From positions 1-13,503 of the forward strand of contig JAISZM010000127.1 in the NCBI GenBank assembly GCA_031269205.1: DNA of 13,503 bases. Direction: 5' to 3'. The stretch comes from Eubacteriales Family XIII. Incertae Sedis bacterium (GTDB taxonomy: Bacteria > Bacillota > Clostridia > Peptostreptococcales > Anaerovoracaceae). Made by a program: the position numbers and the translations under genes. The notes beneath the pieces are model-generated. The model saw only the letters and a program-made list of their open reading frames with translations. It was not told the origin of the DNA and did not search any database. This document shows, piece by piece, positions 1-5,921 of this stretch. Numbering within the stretch: the stretch's first letter is position 1; each line of letters opens with the position of its first letter.

Positions 1-1188
1 GAGAGATTTGGAGCGCGTGTTGTCCGCGGATTTGACCTCCACGGGGATGACGTTGCCGCCGCCGACCTGTACTACGAAATCCACTTCGGCGGTATTTCCC
101 GACGACCAATAGAGACTCCTTCTCCCCAGCGCGTCGAGCGCGGTCGCGACATAGTTTTCCGCCATGGCTCCCTTGACATGCCGCGACTGCACGGCGCCCG
201 CAGTCACCATCGGCAGGCCGACGCCGTATTTCAGGGTGAGCAGACCACAGTCATGCAGGTAGAGCTTGAAGAAGGAATCGTCCTCGTAAGCCGCCGAGGG
301 TGAGATTCCCGCCGTGACCTTCGTGTTTTTTATGCCGATACCCGCGGCGGCCAGCCAGTCTATGGCGCTTTCAAACACGCTTCGCTTGCCGCCTTGCTTG
401 ACGGCGGCGTAGCGAAATTTGTTGTTCTCTCGCGCAAGCTGCGCGGGTATACTGCCGTATACGGACATTATTCGCGCAGTTTCCGCGGGTGTCGCGTACT
501 TCGCCATGTCCGCTATGTACGCGGTATCAAGAGCGCGAAGCGCAGGTAAACCGCCGGAACCGTCCGCACTCTGAATATGATCCGATACGACCTTCGGCAT
601 ACCGCCGACCGCGAGATATTCGCGGTAAAGCGACAGGGCTTTTTCGTGCAGGGACAGCGGAGAGGACTCCGCCGCGGACTCTCTGATGAGCGACGCGAGC
701 GACGCTTCCCCTTTAGCTGACAAAAACTCCTCGAAATCCATCGGGTGCATTTTCAGAAATTCGACCTTTCCGACGGGAAACGAATATTCCCTGCGGTTGA
801 CGGCGATACCGAGCAGACTGCCCGTTGCGATGATGTGATAGTCTGACGCCCGCTCATAAAAATATTTTAACGAGAGCAAGGCGCGTTCGCTCGCCTGTAT
901 CTCGTCGAATATGATGAGGGTATCGCCCTTGCCTATGCGCACGCCCGAAAGCGCCGACAGTTCCCGTATGATTCGCGCGATATCAAAATCCCGCTCGAAT
1001 ACCGCCCGCACATCCGCGCTGTCCTCGAGGTTGAGCGTGACGCTGTTCGCGTAATGCTCCGCGCCGAACGCCTCGGCGGAAAAGGTTTTCCCCACCTGTC
1101 TCGCACCGTGCAAGATCAAGGGCATACGATCCTTTTTATCCCGCCATATGAGAAGTTGCTTTGTTATATTCCTCAGTATTTTAGTCAT
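1..1188 (-). CDS. AAA_14/DUF4143 ATP-binding protein, 3' end cut by window edge
   Basis: Open from the ATG at 1188 to the window edge (396 codons seen, no stop), so only the last few dozen residues should be missing. It reads as a P-loop ATPase of the AAA_14 + DUF4143 family: Walker A GARQVGKT at residues 28-35, Walker B TLIIFDEIQ at about 90-98, then a sensor-like IIATGSLLG. The C-terminal part has a PD-(D/E)XK-like core with VDF at 369-371 and EVK at 384-386, preceded by RSLYWSSGNTAE. Known family members are common, often horizontally mobile, bacterial and archaeal ATPases of poorly defined role, sometimes discussed as defence or toxin-antitoxin related. No strong Shine-Dalgarno precedes the start (only gtgag), but a good promoter lies upstream at 1252-1279. 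The family call is firm; the cellular role is unknown. Confidence 0.9.
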   Translation of the reverse strand, partial: MTKILRNITKQLLIWRDKKDRMPLILHGARQVGKTFSAEAFGAEHYANSVTLNLEDSADVRAVFERDFDIARIIRELSALSGVRIGKGDTLIIFDEIQASERALLSLKYFYERASDYHIIATGSLLGIAVNRREYSFPVGKVEFLKMHPMDFEEFLSAKGEASLASLIRESAAESSPLSLHEKALSLYREYLAVGGMPKVVSDHIQSADGSGGLPALRALDTAYIADMAKYATPAETARIMSVYGSIPAQLARENNKFRYAAVKQGGKRSVFESAIDWLAAAGIGIKNTKVTAGISPSAAYEDDSFFKLYLHDCGLLTLKYGVGLPMVTAGAVQSRHVKGAMAENYVATALDALGRRSLYWSSGNTAEVDFVVQVGGGNVIPVEVKSADNTRSKSL

Positions 1189-1251
1189 ATTTCTCACTTT
1201 ATCATATGAAAAAACATCATTATTCCCTAAAAAACACATCTAACTGTTATT

Positions 1252-1279
1252 ATTATAACATCATCGAGGCGCTTTGCAA
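1252..1279 (-). promoter_or_regulatory. Sigma-70-type promoter for the DUF4143 ATPase
   Basis: On the minus strand TTGCAA (1279-1274) is followed after 16 nt by a perfect TATAAT (1257-1252), about 65 nt upstream of the ATPase start at 1188. The stretch between is AT-rich. The promoter overlaps the end of the HEPN-like remnant, so that remnant's coding end has been replaced or reused. Confidence 0.55.
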
Positions 1280-1400
1280 TAAGGAGGGATAAAATCGGAC
1301 GGTGTCATGTGTCCACGCCCGCCGTTCATCATGGCTTCCGCTGTGTCGAGGTCGTATTTCGCTATGTCAAGCCAATAATCGTATTTTCCTGTGCGTCCAT
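1261..1400 (-). pseudogene. Remnant of a HEPN-domain protein gene (frameshifted and truncated)
   Basis: Reading the minus strand from 1386 down gives YDYWLDIAKYDLDTAEAM followed by MNGGR. This strongly resembles the first helix of HEPN-domain proteins (pattern YWLxxAxYDLxTAxAML). After GGR the similarity ends, and the frame stops with TGA at 1263-1261. A plausible original start, ATG at 1400-1398, is preceded by a purine-rich CAGGGA and reads MDAQE, but it is one nucleotide out of frame with the HEPN-like stretch. One extra A in the run at 1384-1387 would join them as MDAQEKYDYWLDIA. HEPN proteins usually pair with MNT nucleotidyltransferases as toxin-antitoxin modules; no convincing MNT partner is seen. 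I read this as a decayed gene start; the short match leaves some doubt. Confidence 0.5.
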
Positions 1401-1560
1401 TTACATCCCTGCTTTCGTATTCATTATATGATGAACGCGAGGTGAAATCAATAAGTCACCGTGCGTGCGTGCCACCGGTAGGTCTATCTCCAAAGGTGTG
1501 GCCACGACGGACAGCCCTTCTTTCTCGATGAACGGCGGGCAATAAGGACGACGCCGGTCG
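1401..1560 (-). other. Intergenic DNA, possibly decayed coding remnant
   Basis: This stretch between the HEPN-like remnant and the end of the secreted-protein gene has no intact gene. One minus-strand frame stays open for about 55 codons and ends in TAA at 1403-1401. That TAA directly abuts the putative HEPN start (ATG TAA ATG arrangement), as would be expected of a coupled upstream gene. I do not recognise the encoded peptide (it contains FIEKEGLSVVATPLEIDLPV) and it has no start codon. A weak inverted repeat (CGAC, 4-nt loop, GTCG, flanked by AATAA/TTATT) just after the secreted-protein stop at 1561 could be a poor terminator. Confidence 0.25.
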
Positions 1561-2358
1561 TTATTTAACTTTTTTGCTGGTCTTTACCCCGCTCCAGGCG
1601 CTGTAATACTTTGCTCCGGCCACCTTTTTGTAGGAGCGGATCTGGAGCTGGTATTCTCTGCCTTTCTTCAGCTTCTGTATGGTTAAGCTGTTGAGTTTAG
1701 AAGCTACGGCTTTGACCTTCCATTTGGCTGTGCCTTTGACTTTGTAGCGAATCTCGTACTTGGTCGCCTTTTGTGCCGCGGAGAGCTTCTTCCATGTGAC
1801 TTTGAGGGACTTTTTGCCTACCGTCACCTTCTTGAGCGTCGTCTTTTGGGGCACAATCTTAAAGACGACCTGCTTTTCGCCGTCGTAGTCCCCCTGCCCT
1901 TTGACCGTCACCGTACCTTTTCCGATAGCTTTATTGGGGCCATAGCTGAGGATGTAGTCTTCGCCAGGCTCCAGTGTTTGGCCGCCTTCCTTGACCGTCA
2001 CATCAGGCCGAATTTGCTTGCCGGTGTAAGCCTTGTCGGCGATAGCGTTGATGGTCGCATCTTGCAGAGAGATGGGTAGAAACTCGTCGTCATAGTAATC
2101 GTCATCACTATCGTCTTCATCGTCATAGTCGTCGTCATAGTCGTCGTCTTCTTCATCGTCATAGTCGTCGTCATCGTCGTTCGGATTCGCGTCATTTACG
2201 GTTGTTTCGAGAGTGATTGTAAAGAAATCTTGCGGGTCGTCGGCCGACACCGGTGCCAGTCCTAGCGAAAACGCCAAAACCAACGCAAAGACAACGACGG
2301 ATATCCTTTGGAACCTCTTTTTCATTTTTGTCTCCATTCCACCGCCCTGCGGCGGCAC
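1561..2358 (-). CDS. Secreted Asp-rich Ig-like/fibronectin-type protein
   Basis: A 265-residue protein if the GTG at 2358 is used. That start has AGGAGGG at 2375-2369 with a 10-nt spacer. An in-frame ATG at 2325 (MKKRFQR...) has its own GGAG at 2335-2332 with a 6-nt spacer and would give a more typical signal peptide, so the start is uncertain. In order: Sec signal peptide with hydrophobic core VVVFALVLAFSLGLAP and likely cleavage after VSA; a low-complexity Asp/Tyr linker of about 45 residues; an Ig-like repeat of the type common in clostridial surface proteins (AYTGKQIRPDVTV ... GKGTVTVKGQGDYDG); and a fibronectin type III-like module (KKSLKVTWKKL ... GREYQLQIRSYKKV ... YSAWSGVKTSKK). The C-terminus is very basic, giving a strongly acidic N-terminal part and a basic C-terminal part. 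No LPXTG, SLH or other anchor is visible. It probably has an adhesive or matrix role outside the cell; no enzymatic motif is seen. Confidence 0.85.
   Translation of the reverse strand: MPPQGGGMETKMKKRFQRISVVVFALVLAFSLGLAPVSADDPQDFFTITLETTVNDANPNDDDDDYDDEEDDDYDDDYDDEDDSDDDYYDDEFLPISLQDATINAIADKAYTGKQIRPDVTVKEGGQTLEPGEDYILSYGPNKAIGKGTVTVKGQGDYDGEKQVVFKIVPQKTTLKKVTVGKKSLKVTWKKLSAAQKATKYEIRYKVKGTAKWKVKAVASKLNSLTIQKLKKGREYQLQIRSYKKVAGAKYYSAWSGVKTSKKVK
2085..2180 (-). repeat. In-frame GAY-rich trinucleotide/12-mer repeat encoding the Asp-Tyr linker
   Basis: On the plus strand the motif TCGTCATAGTCG and close variants recur. On the coding strand it reads as GAC/GAT/GAA codons with periodic TAT, giving DDYDDE-type repeats. 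All units are multiples of three, so slippage would change linker length and not frame. The linker is polyanionic and probably binds divalent cations or acts as a flexible spacer. Confidence 0.7.
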
Positions 2359-2361
2359 AAA

Positions 2362-2470
2362 TTCTCTTCCCTCCTAAAGATACGGCTTGGTTTTCGGTGG
2401 CTCTCAAAAGGTGTACCTTTCGATAGCGGTTCTACCGTTATCTCTTCTTGGGCCCGCGCCCTCCGGCGAC
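2362..2470 (-). promoter_or_regulatory. Structured 5' leader of the secreted-protein gene
   Basis: The predicted transcript starts near 2467 and runs about 110 nt before the GTG. It holds two adjacent hairpins. One at 2442-2422 is GATA-A-CGGT / ACCG-C-TATC, eight pairs with one mismatch and a 3-nt loop. The other at 2420-2407 is AAAGGT/ACCTTT with a tiny loop. They are followed by an unpaired A-rich stretch and then AGGAGGG. No T-run follows either hairpin, so this is not a plain terminator. A third small hairpin (CCGCC-gcag-GGCGG) lies between the GTG at 2358 and the ATG at 2337. I could not match the leader to a known riboswitch class. Translational control is possible but unproven. Confidence 0.3.
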
Positions 2471-2473
2471 TAC

Positions 2474-2502
2474 AGTATATAGCAACTCACACCTCTATAC
2501 AA
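2474..2502 (-). promoter_or_regulatory. Sigma-70-type promoter for the secreted-protein gene
   Basis: Minus strand TTGTAT (2502-2497), 17-nt spacer, TATACT (2479-2474). Spacing is ideal and both hexamers are near consensus. It predicts a transcript start near 2467 and hence the structured leader. Confidence 0.5.
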
Positions 2503-2557
2503 TCGCAAATTGCGCCTGCCACATCGCGTGAAGGGACATTATAAAAATTATCAAATA

Positions 2558-2601
2558 AAAAAGTAAGCGTATCACCAACTCGGGAGGGCGACTTGCTTTT
2601 T
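2558..2601. other. Inverted repeat with AAAAAG/CTTTTT arms in the divergent intergenic region
   Basis: AAAAAGTAAG (2558-2567) can pair with CTTGCTTTTT (2592-2601), ten pairs with one G-U, around a 24-nt loop. It resembles a bidirectional terminator arm, but the loop is long and no gene is known to end here on either strand. The region 2503-2740 otherwise contains only the operon promoter and short repeats; I see no gene in it. Confidence 0.3.
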
Positions 2602-2658
2602 CATCTGACGCGCGGCAACTGAATAGTTTCGATTTAACCGCTGAACAGTCGACGCGTG

Positions 2659-2684
2659 TATCATCTGATAATTGTCTATTGTCC
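2659..2684. promoter_or_regulatory. Possible operator: palindrome plus tandem heptamers upstream of the operon promoter
   Basis: TATCA-TC-TGATA (2659-2670) is a near-perfect palindrome, followed immediately by the tandem heptamers ATTGTCT and ATTGTCC (2671-2684). They sit directly upstream of the poorly conserved -35 region of the operon promoter, where an activator would be expected. No regulator is identified. Confidence 0.25.
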
Positions 2685-2690
2685 GATCAC

Positions 2691-2719
2691 TTTTTCTTGC
2701 GTGAAAGTAATGGTATAAT
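2691..2719 (+). promoter_or_regulatory. Extended -10 promoter of the plus-strand operon
   Basis: TGGTATAAT (2711-2719) is a perfect extended -10 element. The -35 position (TTTTTC, 2691-2696, 17-nt spacer) is poor, which fits a TGN-dependent or activator-assisted promoter. The predicted start near 2726 leaves only a ~15-nt leader, with AAGGGAGG (2727-2734) six nt before the TTG start codon. Confidence 0.55.
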
Positions 2720-2740
2720 AGCGGGTAAGGGAGGTTCTAG

Positions 2741-3778
2741 TTGGGAGAGTATCGGATATTATACATTGGCGACGTTTCGGAGGAAAGGGATGTTCTGACG
2801 CGCGTTCTGTCCGCGGACGGTGATTTCGCGTGGGCGGCTTCGGTGCATGAGGCGTCGATAAAGAGCCTCCGGGGGGCGCCGGACATCATTCTCGTTTCTC
2901 GCACAGCGGACGGGGCTTCCGCGGATGAGAATGGTGAAAGGCTGCTCGAGTACAAACGACTGGCGCCCGTTTCAGTGATCGTGATAAAGCCTGAGGGCGC
3001 GGACGGCGCCTATGACCTCAACGACCGGATCGTGGATGTGATAGAGGCTCCGTTCACCGAGGAAGAGATACTGCGGAGTCTGCGCGTACATCTGAATATC
3101 GCGAGGCGCGACAGAGCCTTGCGGGAGCAGGTGGATACGCTTCAGCAGGGGTTGATCACTTCGATCTCCGAAATGGTTGAGTGTCGCGACGAGGATACCG
3201 GCGGTCATATCGCGCGCACGAGCAGATACGTCACGCTGCTTAGCATGGAACTGCTGGAATCCGGCGTCTACGGCGATCGGCTGACGGTGGAAGATGTGGA
3301 ACGCATGGGACGGGCGGCCCCTTTGCACGACATCGGCAAGGTCGGCGTGAGCGACGCTATTCTCCTGAAGCCTGGACCTCTCACGGATGAGGAATTCGCA
3401 GCGATGAAGAAACACACGCTCATCGGCGAGGTGATGATAGAGCGCCTTATGCGCGATATGCCGTCCCAGAAGTATCTGTCTGTAGCGCGGGAGATCGCGA
3501 TCACTCATCATGAGAAGTACGATGGTAGCGGATATCCCTACGGAATATCCGGCGAGGACATCCCTATCAGCGGGCGCGTCATGGCGGTCGCGGACGTCTA
3601 CGACGCCCTCGTCGCGGACAGGGTCTACCGGAAAGCGATGAGCCAGGAGAAGGCGTACAATATCATAACGGAGTCAGGAGGCTCGCACTTCGATCCGCAC
3701 GTCGTGGAAGCGTTCAAAGACGTGTTCGACATGATGTCGGCCATAGCGGTGAACGCGAATGAACGTAACAAAACGTAG
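2741..3778 (+). CDS. HD-GYP domain protein with degenerate receiver domain
   Basis: 345 residues starting at TTG, six nt after AAGGGAGG. Residues 1-115 have a receiver-like fold, but key positions are lost: the phosphoacceptor Asp is Ser53 (PDIILVSR), the conserved Lys before Pro-Phe is Ala103 (EAPF), and only one acidic-pocket Asp remains (Asp11). A short helical linker leads to a complete HD-GYP domain (about 135-335): H156 in GGHIAR, H196-D197 in LHDIGK, H225, H256-H257 then DGSGYP (261-266), and D285 in VADVYDAL. HD-GYP enzymes are metal-dependent phosphodiesterases that degrade cyclic-di-GMP (some act on cGAMP). The catalytic half looks intact, so this is probably an active cytoplasmic phosphodiesterase controlled by protein contact and not by Asp phosphorylation. 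It is the first gene of the operon, 34 nt before the STAS gene. Confidence 0.92.
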   Translation: MGEYRILYIGDVSEERDVLTRVLSADGDFAWAASVHEASIKSLRGAPDIILVSRTADGASADENGERLLEYKRLAPVSVIVIKPEGADGAYDLNDRIVDVIEAPFTEEEILRSLRVHLNIARRDRALREQVDTLQQGLITSISEMVECRDEDTGGHIARTSRYVTLLSMELLESGVYGDRLTVEDVERMGRAAPLHDIGKVGVSDAILLKPGPLTDEEFAAMKKHTLIGEVMIERLMRDMPSQKYLSVAREIAITHHEKYDGSGYPYGISGEDIPISGRVMAVADVYDALVADRVYRKAMSQEKAYNIITESGGSHFDPHVVEAFKDVFDMMSAIAVNANERNKT

Positions 3779-3812
3779 CAATAGGTAGATATGGTTTGAA
3801 ACGGAGGACAAG

Positions 3813-4112
3813 ATGGACATCAATGTGACAACAAACGGCGGAGAGCGAGTGCTTGCGCTCAATGGGCGTCTCGATACGCTCACATCGTCGGAACTGCAGT
3901 CTCCGCTGACGGAGGCGGTCGAAACATGCGAAAGAACCGTGCTCGACTTCGAGGAGCTTGAATATATCAGCAGCGCCGGCCTCAGGGTCTTGCTTCTTGC
4001 GGAAAAGGCAGCGAAGGCCGCCGGTTCGGAGTTCGTCGTCCGCAATGTCTCCGACGAGATACTCGAGATTTTTGAGATGACGGGCTTCTCCGATATCCTG
4101 AAGATAGAGTGA
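3813..4112 (+). CDS. STAS-domain anti-sigma-factor antagonist (RsbV/SpoIIAA-like)
   Basis: 99 residues, ATG preceded by GGAGG (3803-3807, 5-nt spacer). It is a single STAS domain of normal length: GRLDTLTSSEL near residues 18-28, VLDFEELEYISSAGLRVLL at about 43-61, and a C-terminal IFEMTGFSDIL. By alignment on Gly56-Leu57, Ser54 matches the phosphorylated Ser of SpoIIAA/RsbV. In known systems the HATPase kinase phosphorylates this Ser, and a PP2C phosphatase removes the phosphate so the STAS protein can bind the kinase and release its partner. Here the matching phosphatase (5921-8029) and three HATPase-bearing proteins are encoded just downstream, so this is probably the shared mobile element of the switch. 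Confidence 0.95.
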   Translation: MDINVTTNGGERVLALNGRLDTLTSSELQSPLTEAVETCERTVLDFEELEYISSAGLRVLLLAEKAAKAAGSEFVVRNVSDEILEIFEMTGFSDILKIE

Positions 4113-4144
4113 GGGATGATGCCGCGGCTCCGGCCTGTCGTCCC
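4113..4144 (+). other. Stem-loop between the STAS and MATE genes
   Basis: Immediately after the STAS stop, GGGATGA (4113-4119) pairs with TCGTCCC (4138-4144), seven pairs with one G-U. Inside it GCCG (4121-4124) pairs with CGGC (4131-4134). No T-run follows, so it is unlikely to be a full terminator. It could stabilise the STAS message or change the ratio of STAS to downstream proteins. The following gene lacks a clear ribosome-binding site. Confidence 0.45.
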
Positions 4145-4172
4145 GTACGCCGAATGACGCCGCGCTACACGT

Positions 4173-5921
4173 ATGGAAAATCATGATAGGTTCATACGGC
4201 AAATATATTTGCGAAGCGTAGCAGCTTCCTTCCTCGCTCTGGCGGGCAACGCCGCGGGTCAGATCGTGAGCGCCATCATCGCGGGGCGGATGCTGTCGAG
4301 CGCCGCGCTGTCCGTGATCGGCGTCTCTCTTCCCGTCTATTACGCCTACGGCGCGCTCGGAGCGATGGCGGGCATAGGCGCGACCGCCGTCTGCTCCAGA
4401 CTGATTGGCGAGAGGGAATTCATGAAAGCTCGTCAGGCGCATACGCTTTCCTACGTTATACTGATCCTGTTCGCCATAGGACTCACCGTGCCTATCCTGA
4501 TGTTTACCGATCCCATCGTGCAGTTTCTGGGCGCTTCTCCCGATATTTTCGAGGAGACCAGGGCGTATGTGCGCGCTATCAGCATGGGAGGGATATTCAT
4601 CATGATGATCTATCCCTCGTACAACCTGCTGAGGCTTGACGGGAGGAACTTAGCCGCCGCGGTCTCTTTCATCATAATGGCCGCGCTGAATATACTGCTG
4701 GATCTCGTGTTCCTGATAGGATTGAAGTCGGGGGTCTCGGGGATCGCCGTCGCTACGGTTCTGTCCTCGGGAGTGGCGGGAATGTTCGGAAACATTCTGC
4801 TCCTGAGAAAAAGCGAAAACCTGAGAGCGGTTCGTCCACAGGCCGGGTCGCTGCGGCTCATTCGGAACATACTATGGGCGGGAAGTCCGGGCGCTATGGA
4901 GTATGCGTGCTTCCTCTTCTGCGCTCTTTTTATCAATAATATGCTGGTAGCGCAGTTTGGCTCTCACGCCATCAGCGTGTACAAGGTCGTCGATTCCGTC
5001 AACTCCTTCGCGTTGGTCGTCATATGGTCCTTTTCGGGAGCCTTGGTGGCGTTCGCCGGCGTGTTCCTCGCAGAGAAGGATACCGTCAGCGTGAAGCAGC
5101 TTCTGGCACTGGCCTTCAAGAGGGGTGGGCCGGCGGTTCTCGCGGTGACCGTGTTCTGCATCGTCTTCGCGGATCGTATAGCGGCACTGTTCGGCATACC
5201 GGACGCCGCGACTGCCGAGGCCGTGCGCATATTCGCGTTCAGCCTTCCCCTGTCGCTGCTTCTGAACATCATTATCTACATCCACATAGCGAATCACCGC
5301 GCGGCGCTGGCAAACACGCTTCTCGCGTCGAAGCTGTTTGTCTGGATCGCGATCCTCGCCTACCCGTTGTCGGACGCGTTCGGGCTTGCCGGGGTATGGC
5401 ATAGCTTCTGGATGTCGGAGGCGATCACCCTGCTCATAGTCTTCCTGGCAAGCCTCATCCTGCGGCACAGGGACAAAAACATCGCGCCGCTTTTTCTTTT
5501 CGACGTCTCCGCCGAGCGGCGGGGTTCGTACAAAGCGTTCATCGTCCGGCCGACGTCCGAGAGCATATCCAAGTGTGCGGCGGATATCGTGGATTTTGCG
5601 GAAGCCAACGCGCTGAGCCTCGGCGAGGCTATGCGGATATCTCTCGCGCTGGAGGAACTGCTCGTCGTGATCGCTGAGAATTGCAAACCGGAGTATGTGA
5701 ACGTGCGAATACTGATCCACGACGGCGCGATCATATTGAGCCTGAGGAATACCGGCGCCAAATTCAATCCCGTGGAATACGCGCAAAACGTCGGCGGCGA
5801 CAAGAAGATGGACGTGATGGGCGTCAATATGGTGCTAAAGCTCGCCGTCAGTGTGGACTACCGCAGCACGTTCGGCGTCAACAACAACACTATCGTACTG
5901 GAGAAAGGGATGTCGGCATAA
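4173..5921 (+). CDS. MATE-family exporter fused to a C-terminal HATPase (RsbW-like) domain
   Basis: 582 residues. Residues 1 to about 440 are a MATE (multi-antimicrobial extrusion) transporter of usual size with about twelve membrane segments and two repeated halves (first half has SAIIAGRMLSSAALSVIGVS and GIGATAVCSRLIGE). MATE proteins export organic cations, drugs or metabolites using Na+ or H+ gradients. After a short basic stretch comes a cytosolic tail (about 450-582) with an HATPase_c_2/RsbW-like fold: EELLVVIAENC at 494-504 matches the N-box, LRNTGAKFNP at about 524-533 the G1 box, and MGVNMVLKL the G2 region. It is degenerate: the N-box Asn is Val499 and the G1 Asp is Asn526. The upstream frame closes at TGA 4155, so ATG 4173 is the first usable start, although no Shine-Dalgarno is visible. 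The stop overlaps the next ATG by one base (TAATG). The fusion is unusual; the tail may be a STAS docking site that gates transport. Confidence 0.9.
   Translation: MENHDRFIRQIYLRSVAASFLALAGNAAGQIVSAIIAGRMLSSAALSVIGVSLPVYYAYGALGAMAGIGATAVCSRLIGEREFMKARQAHTLSYVILILFAIGLTVPILMFTDPIVQFLGASPDIFEETRAYVRAISMGGIFIMMIYPSYNLLRLDGRNLAAAVSFIIMAALNILLDLVFLIGLKSGVSGIAVATVLSSGVAGMFGNILLLRKSENLRAVRPQAGSLRLIRNILWAGSPGAMEYACFLFCALFINNMLVAQFGSHAISVYKVVDSVNSFALVVIWSFSGALVAFAGVFLAEKDTVSVKQLLALAFKRGGPAVLAVTVFCIVFADRIAALFGIPDAATAEAVRIFAFSLPLSLLLNIIIYIHIANHRAALANTLLASKLFVWIAILAYPLSDAFGLAGVWHSFWMSEAITLLIVFLASLILRHRDKNIAPLFLFDVSAERRGSYKAFIVRPTSESISKCAADIVDFAEANALSLGEAMRISLALEELLVVIAENCKPEYVNVRILIHDGAIILSLRNTGAKFNPVEYAQNVGGDKKMDVMGVNMVLKLAVSVDYRSTFGVNNNTIVLEKGMSA

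Noticed and set aside
489..686. Plus-strand 65-codon frame within the DUF4143 ATPase
   Set aside because: Opposite a well-supported ATPase gene, Arg/Pro-rich, no ribosome-binding site or motif.
1401..1560. MNT nucleotidyltransferase antitoxin partner of the HEPN remnant
   Set aside because: The open frame abuts the HEPN-like start in the expected way, but no GS-x(10)-DxD nucleotidyltransferase motif or recognisable C-terminus is present.
2085..2180. CRISPR-like repeat array
   Set aside because: The repeats are short, contiguous multiples of three without spacers, and encode the Asp-rich linker of the secreted protein.
1998..2195. Minus-strand 65-codon frame rich in Met-Thr repeats
   Set aside because: It is the frame-shifted reading of the Asp-codon repeat of the secreted protein.
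2362..2470. Cyclic-di-GMP riboswitch upstream of the secreted protein
   Set aside because: Tempting because of the HD-GYP gene nearby, but the conserved core elements of class I and class II c-di-GMP riboswitches could not be found by eye; kept only as an unassigned leader.
4113..4144. Rho-independent terminator after the STAS gene
   Set aside because: The stem is good but no T-run follows, and the operon continues in the same direction.
3714..5786. Long minus-strand frames opposite the STAS and MATE genes (242 and 304 codons)
   Set aside because: Low-complexity Arg/His-rich translations with no motifs, lying opposite strongly supported genes; typical of antisense frames in GC-rich coding DNA.
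5681..5920. Upstream extension of the Cache-HAMP-PP2C reading frame
   Set aside because: The extra 80 codons lie inside the MATE-HATPase gene, read as Arg/Gln-rich shadow sequence, and the ATG at 5921 begins a normal membrane anchor with overlapping TAATG coupling.
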